Below are positions 1 through 9,145 of a stretch of DNA of 64,000 bases, piece after piece. Source of the DNA: Azospirillum oleiclasticum (GTDB lineage Bacteria; Pseudomonadota; Alphaproteobacteria; Azospirillales; Azospirillaceae); contig NZ_JABFFR010000025.1 of the NCBI RefSeq assembly GCF_013423485.1, positions 182,164-246,163 on the forward strand, given 5' to 3'. Under the pieces are notes generated by a model. It did not search any database. It saw only the letters and a list, made by a program, of their open reading frames with translations, and had not been told where the DNA came from. The number at the start of each line of letters is the position of its first letter. Position 1 is the first letter of the stretch. A program made the translations under genes and the position numbers.

Positions 1-2
1 CG

Positions 3-386
3 GTGCGCGCCTTGTTCCGCCGCCTGGGATTGGCCGCGCGCTTCACCGAGGCGGCGGTGATGGACTGGAGGGAGCAAGGCACGCTCGCGCCGGACAAGTC
101 CAGGATCCACTTCCCCAACGAACCGGCCATCTACCATGTGCCCGGCCTGCACGGTGCGGACACCGCCTATCGCTTCCGCAACGGCGGGACGACGCTGACC
201 GACGAGCAGGCGGAGTTCCTCGTGCACAGCGGGGTCCCGGAACTCTATCGCGAGTCTGTACTTGCCTGCATCGACGATCTCGGATTCGACAACGCCACCG
301 CCAAACGTCTGTTTGGTGTCGTTCGTGCCGCATCCGACGCCATCCGCAAGATGCCGGTCCTTGCCGCCGCGCCGACGCCGGCGTGA
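3..386 (+). CDS. Hypothetical protein, probably the 3' part of a longer gene
   Basis: This open frame runs from the left edge to a TGA at 384-386. The first possible start is a GTG at 3-5, and no ribosome binding site can be seen because the window begins there, so the N-terminus is probably missing. The visible 127 residues are soluble, with no signal peptide or membrane segment, and end in an Ala/Pro-rich tail. I recognise no family. It lies just upstream of the chemoreceptor gene on the same strand, 32 bases from the chosen start of that gene, so the two may be co-transcribed. Confidence 0.55.
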   Translation: MRALFRRLGLAARFTEAAVMDWREQGTLAPDKSRIHFPNEPAIYHVPGLHGADTAYRFRNGGTTLTDEQAEFLVHSGVPELYRESVLACIDDLGFDNATAKRLFGVVRAASDAIRKMPVLAAAPTPA

Positions 387-418
387 TACCGCAACGCTTC
401 ATGGTAAGGAAACCATCC

Positions 419-2104
419 ATGCTCAAGAAGATGCCGATCGCCCGTCGGCTCATGCTGTTCATGTCGATGCAGGTGTTCACACTGGCAGCGATCATCTGGT
501 TCGGCCTGGCGACGCTGGACAGCAACCTGCTCGACGACCGCAAGGAAATGCTCAAGCAAGTCGTCCAGATCGGTCAGCAAACCATCAACTATTGGCACGA
601 GAAGCAGAAATCCGGTGAGTTGAGTGAGGAGCAGGCCCAGAAGGGTGCGCGCGAGGAGCTGCGCCAGGTGCGGTTCGGCGACAAGAACTACTTCTTCATA
701 CAGCGTTACGACGGGACCACTCTGCTGCACGTCCAAAAGGATCTGGAAGGCAAGAACCGGATCAACGCAACGGACGTGGACGGCGTGCCGACCGTGCGCA
801 GCCAGATCGAGGCGGCCCGCCAGGGCGGCGGCTACGTCTACTACCGCACAGCGCGCAACGGCACGCTGGGCGACCAGAGCAGGATGCTCAAGCTCTCCTA
901 CGTCCTCGGTTTCGAGCCGTGGCAGTGGGCGGTCGGCACCGGCATTCTGATCGACGACGTCGATGCCATCTTCTATGAGATGATGCGCTATTACGTCGGC
1001 ATCGCCGTTTTCGTGCTCGGCATCGGCGCGATCCTGGCGTACGGCATCGGCAGGAGCATCACCCGCCAGCTGTCGATGATCACCGAGCGCATGGGCCGGC
1101 TGGCCGACGGCGATCTGTCCATCGACGTGCCGTTCCTCGGCGATGGCCACGAGATGGGCAAGCTCGCCCGCGCGCTCGAGTTCTTCAAGATCAACCGCCG
1201 CAAGGCGGACGAGCTGACCGCCGAGCAGCAGGCGGAACAGGCCGCCAAGCAGCACCGGCAGGCCACGCTGGAGAGCATGATCGCCGAGTTCCAGAAGCGG
1301 ACGGAGGTCGCCATCGCCTCGGTGGTCCAAGCCTCGGAGCTGGTCCAGACGCACGCCGGCGGCTTGGCGGCCACCGCCACGCAGACGCTCAACCAGGTCG
1401 AGAGCCTGAACCAGGCGACGACGGAGACCTCCGGCAACGTGCAGACCGTGGCGGGCGCGGTCGAGGAGCTGTCCTCGGCCGTCAACGAGGTCAACCGGCA
1501 GATCGTCCAGTCCACCACGATCGCCCAGCGCGCGGTCGGCGAGGCGGACAGGACGAACGTCACCATGACCGGGTTGACCGACGTGGCGAACCGGATCGGC
1601 GCCATCGTCGAGGTGATCCACGGCATCGCCAGCCAGACCAACCTGCTGGCGCTGAACGCCACCATCGAGGCGGCGCGGGCCGGCGAGGCCGGCAAAGGCT
1701 TCGCCGTGGTCGCCTCCGAGGTCAAGGCACTGGCCAACCAGACCACGAAGGCGACCGAGGAGATCCAGGCACAGGTCGCCGGCATCCAGAGCGAGACCGC
1801 CCAGGCGGCCGGGGCCATCGTCGGGATCGGCGGCACCATCAACGAGATGCGGACGATCGTGACCGGCATTGCCTCGGCGATGGACCAGCAGGGTGCCACC
1901 ACCCGCGAGATCGCCCGCAACATCAGCCAGGCCGCCGCCGGCACCAATGCGGTCGCCACCAACACCGCCGGCGTCGCCGAAGCGGCCGAAGCGACGGACG
2001 CCGCCGCGGCGGCTCTGCACCACGCCTCCGAGGACCTGCGGCGCGAGGCCACCACGCTGAGCCGCGAAATGTCCGCCTTCTTCGAACGGATGCGGGCGGC
2101 CTGA
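419..2104 (+). CDS. Methyl-accepting chemotaxis protein with periplasmic Cache-type sensor
   Basis: A 561-residue inner-membrane chemoreceptor that senses a small ligand in the periplasm and controls CheA. Seen in the sequence: a first membrane segment at about residues 10-32; a periplasmic single-Cache-like region to about 185 containing KNYFFIQRYDG and the WQWAVGTG end motif; a second membrane helix at about 190-212; a HAMP linker; and a long signalling coiled coil with the family hairpin tip EAARAGEAGKGFAVVA followed by SEVKALANQT. There is no C-terminal NWETF-type pentapeptide for CheR/CheB tethering. The ATG at 419 is chosen because AAGGA lies 8 bases upstream; in-frame starts at 383 and 401 have no such site. 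The ligand cannot be predicted. Confidence 0.93.
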   Translation: MLKKMPIARRLMLFMSMQVFTLAAIIWFGLATLDSNLLDDRKEMLKQVVQIGQQTINYWHEKQKSGELSEEQAQKGAREELRQVRFGDKNYFFIQRYDGTTLLHVQKDLEGKNRINATDVDGVPTVRSQIEAARQGGGYVYYRTARNGTLGDQSRMLKLSYVLGFEPWQWAVGTGILIDDVDAIFYEMMRYYVGIAVFVLGIGAILAYGIGRSITRQLSMITERMGRLADGDLSIDVPFLGDGHEMGKLARALEFFKINRRKADELTAEQQAEQAAKQHRQATLESMIAEFQKRTEVAIASVVQASELVQTHAGGLAATATQTLNQVESLNQATTETSGNVQTVAGAVEELSSAVNEVNRQIVQSTTIAQRAVGEADRTNVTMTGLTDVANRIGAIVEVIHGIASQTNLLALNATIEAARAGEAGKGFAVVASEVKALANQTTKATEEIQAQVAGIQSETAQAAGAIVGIGGTINEMRTIVTGIASAMDQQGATTREIARNISQAAAGTNAVATNTAGVAEAAEATDAAAAALHHASEDLRREATTLSREMSAFFERMRAA

Positions 2105-2152
2105 CGCGGTTGCCCCCGGCCCGGAACCCGGCTTCACGAATGGAATTGGACG

Positions 2153-3199
2153 ATGCGGTCACAGTCAGACGATAGCGCCGTTCCGAACCCGGACCCCGGC
2201 GACGGCGCTCCGCCGCCGGTGCGCCCTCCCGGCGACGTGGTGTTCTCCGCGGCGATGCACCTCCGGCTTCTCCTGCGCGTGGATCGCACGCAGAGCATCC
2301 GGCGGGCGTTGCAGGCGGCCGTGCGGCCCGGCGGCCGCGTCCTCGACGCCGGGTGCGGCTCCGGCCTGTTGTCCCTCCTGGCGCTGGCTGCCGGGGCGTC
2401 CGACGTGGTGGCGATCGATCGCGACAACATCGACCTGGCCCGTGCCCTGGCGCGCGAGAACGGTGTCGAGGGGCGCATCCGTTTCATCGAGGCGGACCTC
2501 AACACCCTCGACGCCCAGGCCGTGCCCGGGACGTTCGACTCCCTGCTGGCCTTCGTCTACACCAACCACCCGATCGTCGACGAACCGCGTTCGCGGACCG
2601 TCGCGTCGCTGCGGCGGCGGTTCGGCTCACCCTCCTGCGTCACCGTCCCGAACCGCGTGCGGTACTGGGCGGTGGCGTGCGAGTGGCCGCAGTTCGACGC
2701 TTTCACCGAGCTGGCCGACCTCCGCCACGCCGTGGCCGACATGGAGCACCGGTACTCCCTGAAGTTCGGGCCGCTGTTGGAGGCGGCGACGGGGGAAGTC
2801 TTCTTCAACGGCACCGGTCCACGGATCCATGGTGATCGCAAATGGATGCCGGGCTCCACCAACGGCGGCTATCGCCATGGGCGGGACGGCGGGCGCTTCC
2901 TCAGCGAGCGGACCGCGGTCGCCGAGATCCTCTACGACGGCGGTGGTGGCTTCGAGGGGCTTCCCGCACGGGTGGGGCTGACGGTCAGCAGCCCCGGCAC
3001 AGTCACCGCGGTGATGTGGGGGCAGGAACTGTGGTTCGACGAGTTTCTGCTCTGGTCGTCGGAGACGTTCAGCCCGGCGGCGGAGGCGGTCGCCGCCCGC
3101 GCCGGCGAGCGCCTTGACCTGATCCTCGATGACCGCTGGCGCGCCACCAACCTCGTCACGCTGGCGCCGGCAGAATTGCCCCGGCAAGAACGTGAATAG
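2153..3199 (+). CDS. SAM-dependent methyltransferase, PRMT/PrmA-like
   Basis: A 348-residue cytoplasmic class I methyltransferase. Motif I is plain (VLDAGCGSGLLSLLAL, about residues 61-76), followed by the acidic ribose-binding residue in VVAIDRDN and motif II in IRFIEADL. The segment AFVYTNHPIVDEPRS takes the place of the double-E loop of protein arginine methyltransferases. The second half, with PNRVRYWAV and a tryptophan-rich MWGQELWFDEF stretch, resembles the PRMT beta-barrel. Family knowledge suggests methylation of a protein side chain, but the arginine-binding glutamates are not clearly present, so the substrate is open. It follows the chemoreceptor gene by 48 bases on the same strand. 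Confidence 0.75.
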   Translation: MRSQSDDSAVPNPDPGDGAPPPVRPPGDVVFSAAMHLRLLLRVDRTQSIRRALQAAVRPGGRVLDAGCGSGLLSLLALAAGASDVVAIDRDNIDLARALARENGVEGRIRFIEADLNTLDAQAVPGTFDSLLAFVYTNHPIVDEPRSRTVASLRRRFGSPSCVTVPNRVRYWAVACEWPQFDAFTELADLRHAVADMEHRYSLKFGPLLEAATGEVFFNGTGPRIHGDRKWMPGSTNGGYRHGRDGGRFLSERTAVAEILYDGGGGFEGLPARVGLTVSSPGTVTAVMWGQELWFDEFLLWSSETFSPAAEAVAARAGERLDLILDDRWRATNLVTLAPAELPRQERE

Positions 3200-3259
3200 G
3201 ATAAGGATCATCGTCCGTCCACCTCGAGGCGAGTGTGGTATCGGCGACAGGGCCTGTGC

Positions 3260-3278
3260 GGGCACCGGGGTGGTGCCC
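3260..3278. terminator. Hairpin between convergent genes, possible terminator
   Basis: Perfect 7-bp arms GGGCACC and GGTGCCC separated by 5 bases, between the ends of the methyltransferase gene (+) and the ROK gene (-). There is no T-run on either side, so it is at best a weak or Rho-assisted terminator. Confidence 0.3.
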
Positions 3279-3374
3279 TGATCAAGCGGCGCCTTGTGAT
3301 GCGGCGTCAGCTTGCGCGGGCGCACGCATCCAAGGGGCATTCCCTTCAGTGCTTCCAGGCAACCTGAGAATGCC

Positions 3375-4586
3375 CTACACCCTGGCGGTGTCGGCCGGCC
3401 GTGCCGCCGTGCCGGACCGGACCAGCAGATCGGTGTCGGGGGAGAAGCGTGCCTTGAGCGGCAGCAGCGCCGCACCCAGCACGCGCGCCATCGGCCCGAT
3501 CGAGCCGGCGGCCACGGTGGTGGGCGTGAGCCCCGACCGGTTGAACCCTTCCAGGGCCGCGGCCAGCCTTGCGGTGACGCGCTGTCGCCAGACCGGCGGC
3601 AGCAGGCCGTCGACCACGATCGCCTGGAAGTCGATGACGCTGAGAGCGGACACGACGGCGCGGGAGAGCTCGGCGGTCGCCGTTTCGGACCAAGCGTCGA
3701 AAATGGCGTTGGCCTCGTCGCCCTGACCGTCGGCCAGCGCGGTGGATGGCGCGAGGCCGGCCGCGGCCAGCGCCGCCTCGAGCAGGAAGATCGAGGCGCT
3801 GTGGATCAGTTGTGCGGGCGGTCCGCCGTCCAACCTCCGGCCGGTCGGCATGGAGCCGATGGCGCCTGCGTTGCGCTGTTCCCCCTGGTAGAGCCGACCG
3901 TCGAGCACCACCCCGCCGCCAACGAAGGTGCCGAGATAGATGTAGAGGGCGCTGCGCGTCGTGATCGCGTTCCCCGCGATCATCTCCGCGGCGCAGGCGG
4001 CCGACGCGTCGTTGTACAGCGACACCGGAAGACCCGTCGCCCGTTCCAGGGCGCCGGCCACATCGGCGGTCCGCCATCCGTCGAGCGCGCCCACGGGAAG
4101 GTCGAGCTCGGTCGCCCAGGCGTGGATCTCGTCGGGCATCGCCACGCCGAGACCGACCACGCGCTCGCGCGCCGCCGCCGGAAGATGCCCGAGCAGGCCC
4201 GTGGCCTGCGCGATCGCCGTCGCCATCGCCGGCTCGGGCAGGGGCGCCTCGTACCGCACCCGGCTCGCCCCCAGCTCCTTGCCCAGGAGGTCGACCAGAA
4301 GCGCCTCGACGCTCCGCCGTCCGATCTTGATGCCCAGGGAAAAGGCGCCGTCCGGGTTGGGGGCGATCGGAGTCGACGGTTGTCCGATCTGCCCGCGCAC
4401 CTTGTCGCGCTTGATCAGAAGGCCGCCCTCGATGAGCCGGTTGACGATCACCGACGCGGCCTGACCGCTGAGGCCGGTCTCCCGCGCGATGTCCGCCTTC
4501 GACGGCCACCGCTCCGCCTGCAGCACCGCATGCATGACCAGACGCTCGTTGTAGGCGCGAAGCCCGGTGGTGTCGCCGCCCCGCAT
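3375..4586 (-). CDS. ROK-family transcriptional regulator of the polyol operon
   Basis: A 403-residue protein with an N-terminal winged helix-turn-helix (about 28-65: SKADIARETGLSGQAASVIV) and a C-terminal ROK sugar-kinase fold. The kinase half looks inactive. The phosphate loop normally reading DxGxT is GIKIGRRSV, and the GEIGH segment that binds sugar and metal is GAIGS (241-245), so Glu and His are both lost, although the conserved Asp in YNDAS (193) remains. The CxCGxxGC zinc motif is also absent. It is transcribed away from the polyol transport operon across a 390-bp intergenic region. By analogy with MtlR- or NagC-like regulators it probably represses or activates that operon in response to a polyol or sugar. 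The direction of control is inference. Confidence 0.85.
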   Translation of the reverse strand: MRGGDTTGLRAYNERLVMHAVLQAERWPSKADIARETGLSGQAASVIVNRLIEGGLLIKRDKVRGQIGQPSTPIAPNPDGAFSLGIKIGRRSVEALLVDLLGKELGASRVRYEAPLPEPAMATAIAQATGLLGHLPAAARERVVGLGVAMPDEIHAWATELDLPVGALDGWRTADVAGALERATGLPVSLYNDASAACAAEMIAGNAITTRSALYIYLGTFVGGGVVLDGRLYQGEQRNAGAIGSMPTGRRLDGGPPAQLIHSASIFLLEAALAAAGLAPSTALADGQGDEANAIFDAWSETATAELSRAVVSALSVIDFQAIVVDGLLPPVWRQRVTARLAAALEGFNRSGLTPTTVAAGSIGPMARVLGAALLPLKARFSPDTDLLVRSGTAARPADTARV

Positions 4587-4627
4587 GCTTCCGCCGCCTC
4601 CCGGATGTCCAACGCGGACCCATCGCG

Positions 4628-4657
4628 TCTATAGCAGATTGGAAGTAACAAAACCAA
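4628..4657 (-). promoter_or_regulatory. Candidate sigma70 promoter of the ROK regulator
   Basis: Read on the minus strand: -35 TTGGTT (4657-4652), an 18-base spacer and -10 TATAGA (4633-4628). It lies about 40 bases before the start codon at 4586, in an AT-rich pocket that stands out in this GC-rich DNA. Confidence 0.5.
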
Positions 4658-4807
4658 AGTGATTTATCGGGCGGAGATCCCAGGGATTCGGGATGGTCGT
4701 TGAGAGAGAACGGTGCGATTTCAGGGCGGAGAGCCGATCAGTGCGCCCGCCACGGGCATAAAACGCCGGTCGAGCCGGCCAATATGGAAAGCAATATGAT
4801 TTAATCG

Positions 4808-4837
4808 TTGCGCGAAGCATTTTGCGGCGTGTATAGT
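4808..4837 (+). promoter_or_regulatory. Candidate sigma70 promoter of the polyol operon
   Basis: -35 TTGCGC at 4808-4813, an 18-base spacer and -10 TATAGT at 4832-4837, about 140 bases before the binding-protein start. Just upstream, CAATATG is repeated directly at 4780-4786 and 4792-4798, a possible regulator site. The remainder of 4587-4976 shows no gene; its 5' leader part is GC-rich. Confidence 0.45.
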
Positions 4838-4976
4838 CGCCGCATCGGCTTCAACCGGATTGTGGGGTGGCCCCGGACAACGGGGGCCGCGCCTTGGCGC
4901 TCCCCGCGAGGGCGGACGCGCCGGCGATGCCAAGCCCCCATCGGGCCAACGACAAAGGACAAGCGGGAGGATAACG

Positions 4977-6287
4977 ATGAGAAGCGCGCTTTCCCTGACC
5001 GGCGCGGCGGTGGCCGCGCTCCTCGGCACGTCCGTGCACGCCGAGACGATCTCCATCGCCACGGTCAACAACGGCGACATGATCCGCATGCAGAAGCTGG
5101 CGGGCCACTTCACCGCCGCGCATCCGGACATCACGCTGAACTGGGTGACGCTCGAGGAAAACGTGCTGCGCCAGCGCGTGACGACCGACATCGCCACCAA
5201 GGGCGGCCAGTACGACGTGATGACGATCGGCACCTACGAGGTGCCGATCTGGGGCGCCAAGAAATGGCTGCTCTCCCTTGACAAGCTGGGGCCGACCTAT
5301 GACGCCGACGATCTGCTGCCGTCGATCCGCAGCGGGCTGACCATCGACGGCACGCTCTACGCGGCGCCCTTCTACGGCGAAAGTTCGATGGTGATGTACC
5401 GCAAGGACCTCTTCGAGAAGGCCGGGCTGACCATGCCGGAGGCGCCGAGCTGGTCCTTCATCGCCGACGCCGCGCGCAAGATCACCGACAAGAGCAAGGA
5501 GATCTATGGCATCTGCCTGCGCGGCAAGGCGGGCTGGGGCGAGAACATGGCCTTCCTGTCGGCCATGGCCAATTCCTACGGCGCGCGCTGGTTCGACATG
5601 GGCTGGAAGCCGCAGTTCAACACCGACCCCTGGAAGCAGACGATCACCACCTATCTCGGGCTGATGAAGGACGCCGGCCCACCGGGTGCCTCGTCCAACG
5701 GCTTCAACGAGAACCTCGCGCTGTTCCAGACCGGCAAGTGCGGCATGTGGATCGACGCCACCGTCGCCGCCTCCTTCGTCACCAACCCGGCCGAGAGCAA
5801 GGTGGCCGACAAGGTCGGCTTCGCGCTCGCTCCCGACAACGGGCTCGGCAAGCGGTCCAACTGGCTGTGGGCGTGGACGCTGGCGGTGCCCGCCGGCAGC
5901 AAGAAAGCCGAAGCCGCCAAGACCTTCATCGCCTGGGCGACCTCCAAGGAGTACATCGCGCTGGTCGCCAAGGAGGAGGGCTGGGCCAACGTGCCGCCCG
6001 GCACCCGCAGCTCGCTCTACGCGAATCCGCAGTACCAGCAGGCGGCCCCCTTCGCCCAGATGACGCTGAAGTCGATCCAGGCGGCCGATCCCAAGCATCC
6101 GACGGTCGAGGAGGTGCCGTACACCGGCGTCCAGTATGCGGCGATCCCGGAGTTCCAGGGCATCGGTACCGCCGTCGGGCAGGTCTTCTCGGCTGCGCTG
6201 GCTGGCCAGATGACGGCGGAGCAGGCGCTCCAGAGCGCGCAGGCCCTGACCACCCGCGAAATGACGAAGGCCGGCTACATCAAGTAG
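4977..6287 (+). CDS. smoE: Polyol (sorbitol/mannitol) ABC transporter substrate-binding protein
   Basis: A 436-residue periplasmic extracellular solute-binding protein of family 1, first gene of the polyol operon. The ATG at 4977 is preceded by GGGAGG at 6-base spacing and opens a Sec signal peptide (MRSALSLTGAAVAALLGTSVHA, cleaved after about residue 22). The mature protein shows features of the SmoE/MtlE group, for example PFYGESSMVMYRKDLFEKAGL and a C-terminal region rich in small helices. The downstream genes are two permeases, an ATPase, mannitol 2-dehydrogenase and fructokinase, the order seen in the Rhodobacter smo/mtl operon, which makes a polyol the expected ligand. Confidence 0.9.
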   Translation: MRSALSLTGAAVAALLGTSVHAETISIATVNNGDMIRMQKLAGHFTAAHPDITLNWVTLEENVLRQRVTTDIATKGGQYDVMTIGTYEVPIWGAKKWLLSLDKLGPTYDADDLLPSIRSGLTIDGTLYAAPFYGESSMVMYRKDLFEKAGLTMPEAPSWSFIADAARKITDKSKEIYGICLRGKAGWGENMAFLSAMANSYGARWFDMGWKPQFNTDPWKQTITTYLGLMKDAGPPGASSNGFNENLALFQTGKCGMWIDATVAASFVTNPAESKVADKVGFALAPDNGLGKRSNWLWAWTLAVPAGSKKAEAAKTFIAWATSKEYIALVAKEEGWANVPPGTRSSLYANPQYQQAAPFAQMTLKSIQAADPKHPTVEEVPYTGVQYAAIPEFQGIGTAVGQVFSAALAGQMTAEQALQSAQALTTREMTKAGYIK

Positions 6288-6303
6288 CCGGCGGGGCGCC
6301 GGC
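6287..6303 (+). terminator. Intra-operon hairpin after smoE
   Basis: GCCGGCG, GGG loop, CGCCGGC, starting at the last base of the smoE stop codon, with no T-run. Hairpins in this place commonly protect the abundant binding-protein message and only partly reduce read-through into permease genes. This role is inferred from position. Confidence 0.4.
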
Positions 6304-6359
6304 CCCGTTCCATCGACGTGCCCGGCGCCCAGATCGCAACCTCCGTCAAGGGTCGAGCC

Positions 6360-7232
6360 ATGGCCACCGCCCACTCGCGCGCCGCCGCGCGGCTGACGAT
6401 GGCACCCGCCGTCGTGCTGCTGCTCGGCTGGATGCTGATCCCGCTGTCGATGACCCTCTACTTCTCGTTCCAGCGCTACAACCTGCTGATGCCGGGCGAC
6501 GAGGCGTGGATCGGGTTCCTGAACTACGAATACTTCCTGACCGATCCCGCCTTCTTCGCCGCGCTGTGGAACACGCTGCTGCTGGTCGGGGGGGTGCTGG
6601 TCATCACCATCGCCGGCGGCACCGCGCTGGCGCTCCTGCTCGACCAGCCCTTCTGGGGGCGGGGCGTGGTCCGGCTGCTGGTGATCGCGCCGTTCTTCGT
6701 CATGCCGACCGTCTCGGCGCTGGTGTGGAAGAACATGTTCATGAACCCGGTCAACGGCCTGTTCGCCAGCCTGGCCAAGGGGCTGGGGCTGCCGCCCGTC
6801 GATTTCCTGGCTCAGATCCCGCTCGCCTCGATCATCGTGATCGTGGCGTGGCAGTGGCTGCCCTTCGCCACGCTGATCCTGCTGACCGCGCTGCAGTCGC
6901 TGGACAGCGAGCGGCTGGAAGCGGCGGAGATGGACGGGGCCGGGCCCCTCGACCGCTTCATCCACATCATCCTGCCGCATCTGGCCCGGGCGATGACGGT
7001 GGTGACGCTGATCCAGACCATCTTCCTGCTGTCGGTCTTCGCCGAAATCCTGGTGACCACCAACGGCGGGCCGGGCACCGCGACCACCAACATCACCTTC
7101 CTGGTCTATGCCCAGTCGCTGCTGCAGTTCGATGTCGGCGGCGGCTCCGCGGGCGGCATCGTCGCCGTCATCCTCGCCAACCTCGTCGCCATCTTCCTGA
7201 TGAGGATGATCGGCCGGAACCTGGACATCTGA
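6360..7232 (+). CDS. smoF: Polyol ABC transporter permease 1
   Basis: A 290-residue MalF-type inner-membrane permease with about six transmembrane helices, the first at about residues 12-35 (MAPAVVLLLGWMLIPLSM). The EAA loop that docks to the ATPase reads EAAEMDGAGPLDRFIHIILP near residue 198. The ATG at 6360 has AAGG 8 bases upstream; an in-frame GTG at 6318 would add 14 residues but has no site. It pairs with the next gene to form the transmembrane channel of the mannitol/sorbitol importer, and ends 3 bases before it. Confidence 0.92.
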   Translation: MATAHSRAAARLTMAPAVVLLLGWMLIPLSMTLYFSFQRYNLLMPGDEAWIGFLNYEYFLTDPAFFAALWNTLLLVGGVLVITIAGGTALALLLDQPFWGRGVVRLLVIAPFFVMPTVSALVWKNMFMNPVNGLFASLAKGLGLPPVDFLAQIPLASIIVIVAWQWLPFATLILLTALQSLDSERLEAAEMDGAGPLDRFIHIILPHLARAMTVVTLIQTIFLLSVFAEILVTTNGGPGTATTNITFLVYAQSLLQFDVGGGSAGGIVAVILANLVAIFLMRMIGRNLDI

Positions 7233-7235
7233 GCC

Positions 7236-8066
7236 ATGGCGCGCGCCGTATCCACCCGCCGCAAGCTGGTCGTCACCGTCGTCGCCTGGACGGTCGGGCT
7301 GCTGATCTTCTTCCCGATCCTGTGGACGGCGCTCACCAGCTTCAAGACCGAAGCGGAGGCCATCGCCTCCCCGCCGTCCTTCCTCGCCTTCGACTGGACG
7401 CTCGCGAATTACGCCGAGGTGCAGTCGCGCTCGGACTATTTCCGGCACTTCCTCAACTCGGTCATCATCTCCGTGGGCTCCACCCTGATCGGCCTTCTGG
7501 TGGCGGTCCCCGCCGCCTGGTCCATGGCCTTCGTCCCCGGACGGCGGACCAAGGACGTGCTGATGTGGATGCTGTCCACCAAGATGCTGCCGCCGGTGGG
7601 CGTGCTGATCCCGATCTACCTGCTGTTCCGCGACGCCGGGCTGCTCGACAGCCGGATCGGGCTGGTGATCGTGCTGACGCTGATCAACCTGCCGATCATC
7701 GTGTGGATGCTGTTCACCTATTTCCGCGAGATCCCGGCCGAGATCCTGGAGGCCGCCCGCATGGACGGGGCCGATTTCAAGTCCGAGATCCTGCACGTGC
7801 TGCTGCCGATGGCGGTGCCCGGCATCGCCTCGACGCTGCTGCTCAACGTCATCCTGGCCTGGAACGAGGCGTTCTGGACGCTGAACCTGTCGGCGTCGCA
7901 GTCGGCCCCGCTCACCGCCTTCATCGCCGGCTATTCGAGCCCGGAGGGGCTGTTCTACGCGAAACTCTCGGCGGCCTCGACCATGGCCGTGGCGCCGATC
8001 CTGATCCTCGGATGGTTCAGCCAGAAGCAGCTCGTCCGCGGGCTGACCTTCGGCGCCGTGAAATAG
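7236..8066 (+). CDS. smoG: Polyol ABC transporter permease 2
   Basis: A 276-residue MalG-type permease. The N-terminal helix is at about 12-33, and the conserved EAA loop EAARMDGADFKSEILHVLLP lies near residues 171-190, followed by the family's AVPGIASTLLLNVILAWNEAFWTLNL stretch, which helps define the MalG-like partner in mannitol systems. It starts 3 bases after smoF stops, so the two are translationally linked. It acts in the inner membrane with SmoF and two SmoK subunits. Confidence 0.92.
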   Translation: MARAVSTRRKLVVTVVAWTVGLLIFFPILWTALTSFKTEAEAIASPPSFLAFDWTLANYAEVQSRSDYFRHFLNSVIISVGSTLIGLLVAVPAAWSMAFVPGRRTKDVLMWMLSTKMLPPVGVLIPIYLLFRDAGLLDSRIGLVIVLTLINLPIIVWMLFTYFREIPAEILEAARMDGADFKSEILHVLLPMAVPGIASTLLLNVILAWNEAFWTLNLSASQSAPLTAFIAGYSSPEGLFYAKLSAASTMAVAPILILGWFSQKQLVRGLTFGAVK

Positions 8067-8077
8067 GGAGACCCCGC

Positions 8078-9145
8078 ATGGGTGAGATCGTCCTGAAAGG
8101 GGTGACGAAGTCGTTCGGCGCGGTGTCCGTCATCCCGCCGCTCGACCTGACCATCGCCAACGGCGAGTTCGTGGTGTTCGTCGGCCCGTCCGGCTGCGGC
8201 AAGTCCACGCTGCTCCGCCTGATCGCCGGGCTGGAGGACGTGTCCTCCGGCGTGATCGAGATCGACGGGAAGGACGCCACCGCCATCCCGCCGGCCCACC
8301 GCGGGCTGGCCATGGTGTTCCAGTCCTACGCCCTCTACCCGCACATGACCGTGCGCAACAACATCGCCTTTCCGCTCAAGATGGCGCGCCTCGACAAGGC
8401 GACCATCGACCGCAAGGTGGAGGCGGCGGCCGGGGTGCTGAACCTGACCCCCTATCTCGATCGCCGGCCGGGGCAGCTCTCCGGCGGGCAGCGGCAGCGG
8501 GTGGCGATCGGGCGGGCCATCGTGCGGGAGCCGGCGGCCTTCCTGTTCGACGAGCCGCTGTCCAACCTGGACGCTGCGCTGCGCGTGAACATGCGCATCG
8601 AGATCTCCGAACTGCACAGCAGCCTCGCGACCACGATGATCTACGTGACCCACGACCAGGTGGAGGCCATGACGATGGCCGACAAGATCGTGGTGCTCAA
8701 CGCCGGGCGCATCGAACAGGTCGGCTCGCCGCTCGAACTCTACTCACGACCGCGCAACCGCTTCGTCGCCGGCTTCATCGGGTCGCCACGGATGAATTTC
8801 ATCGACGGCACGGCGGCGGGCGAGGACGGGGCCGCGACCATCGGCGTCCGGCCCGAGCATCTGGCCCTGTCCACCACGGGCGGCCGCTGGTGCGGGACGG
8901 TCACCGTGTCGGAGCATCTGGGCTCCGACACCTTCGTCTATGTCCAGGCCGACGGGGTGGGAACGCTGGTGGCGCGGGCCGGCGGGGAGTTCCCGGTGCA
9001 TCACGGCGACCGGGTGTGGCTGACGCCGCAGCCGGGCAAGCTGCACCGCTTCGACGCGGAGGGGATGGCGATCGCCGGCACCGGCCAGGATCGCGCCGGT
9101 GCCGCGGCGGCCGTCGGAGCAAGCAACCCCAGGGGATCGGAATGA
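8078..9145 (+). CDS. smoK: Polyol ABC transporter ATP-binding protein
   Basis: A 355-residue MalK/UgpC-type ATPase that powers the polyol importer. Walker A is GPSGCGKST (about 36-44), the signature LSGGQRQRVAIGRA, Walker B FLFDEPLSNLDA, and the switch histidine lies in VTHDQ. A C-terminal TOBE-like domain follows, with IGVRPEHLAL. The ATG at 8078 follows AGGGAG in the 11-base gap after smoG. Its TGA overlaps the ATG of the dehydrogenase gene by 4 bases (ATGA), showing tight coupling of uptake and first oxidation. Confidence 0.93.
   Translation: MGEIVLKGVTKSFGAVSVIPPLDLTIANGEFVVFVGPSGCGKSTLLRLIAGLEDVSSGVIEIDGKDATAIPPAHRGLAMVFQSYALYPHMTVRNNIAFPLKMARLDKATIDRKVEAAAGVLNLTPYLDRRPGQLSGGQRQRVAIGRAIVREPAAFLFDEPLSNLDAALRVNMRIEISELHSSLATTMIYVTHDQVEAMTMADKIVVLNAGRIEQVGSPLELYSRPRNRFVAGFIGSPRMNFIDGTAAGEDGAATIGVRPEHLALSTTGGRWCGTVTVSEHLGSDTFVYVQADGVGTLVARAGGEFPVHHGDRVWLTPQPGKLHRFDAEGMAIAGTGQDRAGAAAAVGASNPRGSE

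Noticed and set aside
4851..7796. Long minus-strand open frame opposite the polyol transporter genes
   Set aside because: The translation is a low-complexity His/Asp/Gly/Arg mix, a shadow of smoE, smoF and smoG.
5738..8077. Upstream extension of the smoK open frame by about 780 codons
   Set aside because: It overlaps smoE, smoF and smoG in another frame; the true start is the ATG at 8078 with a ribosome binding site.
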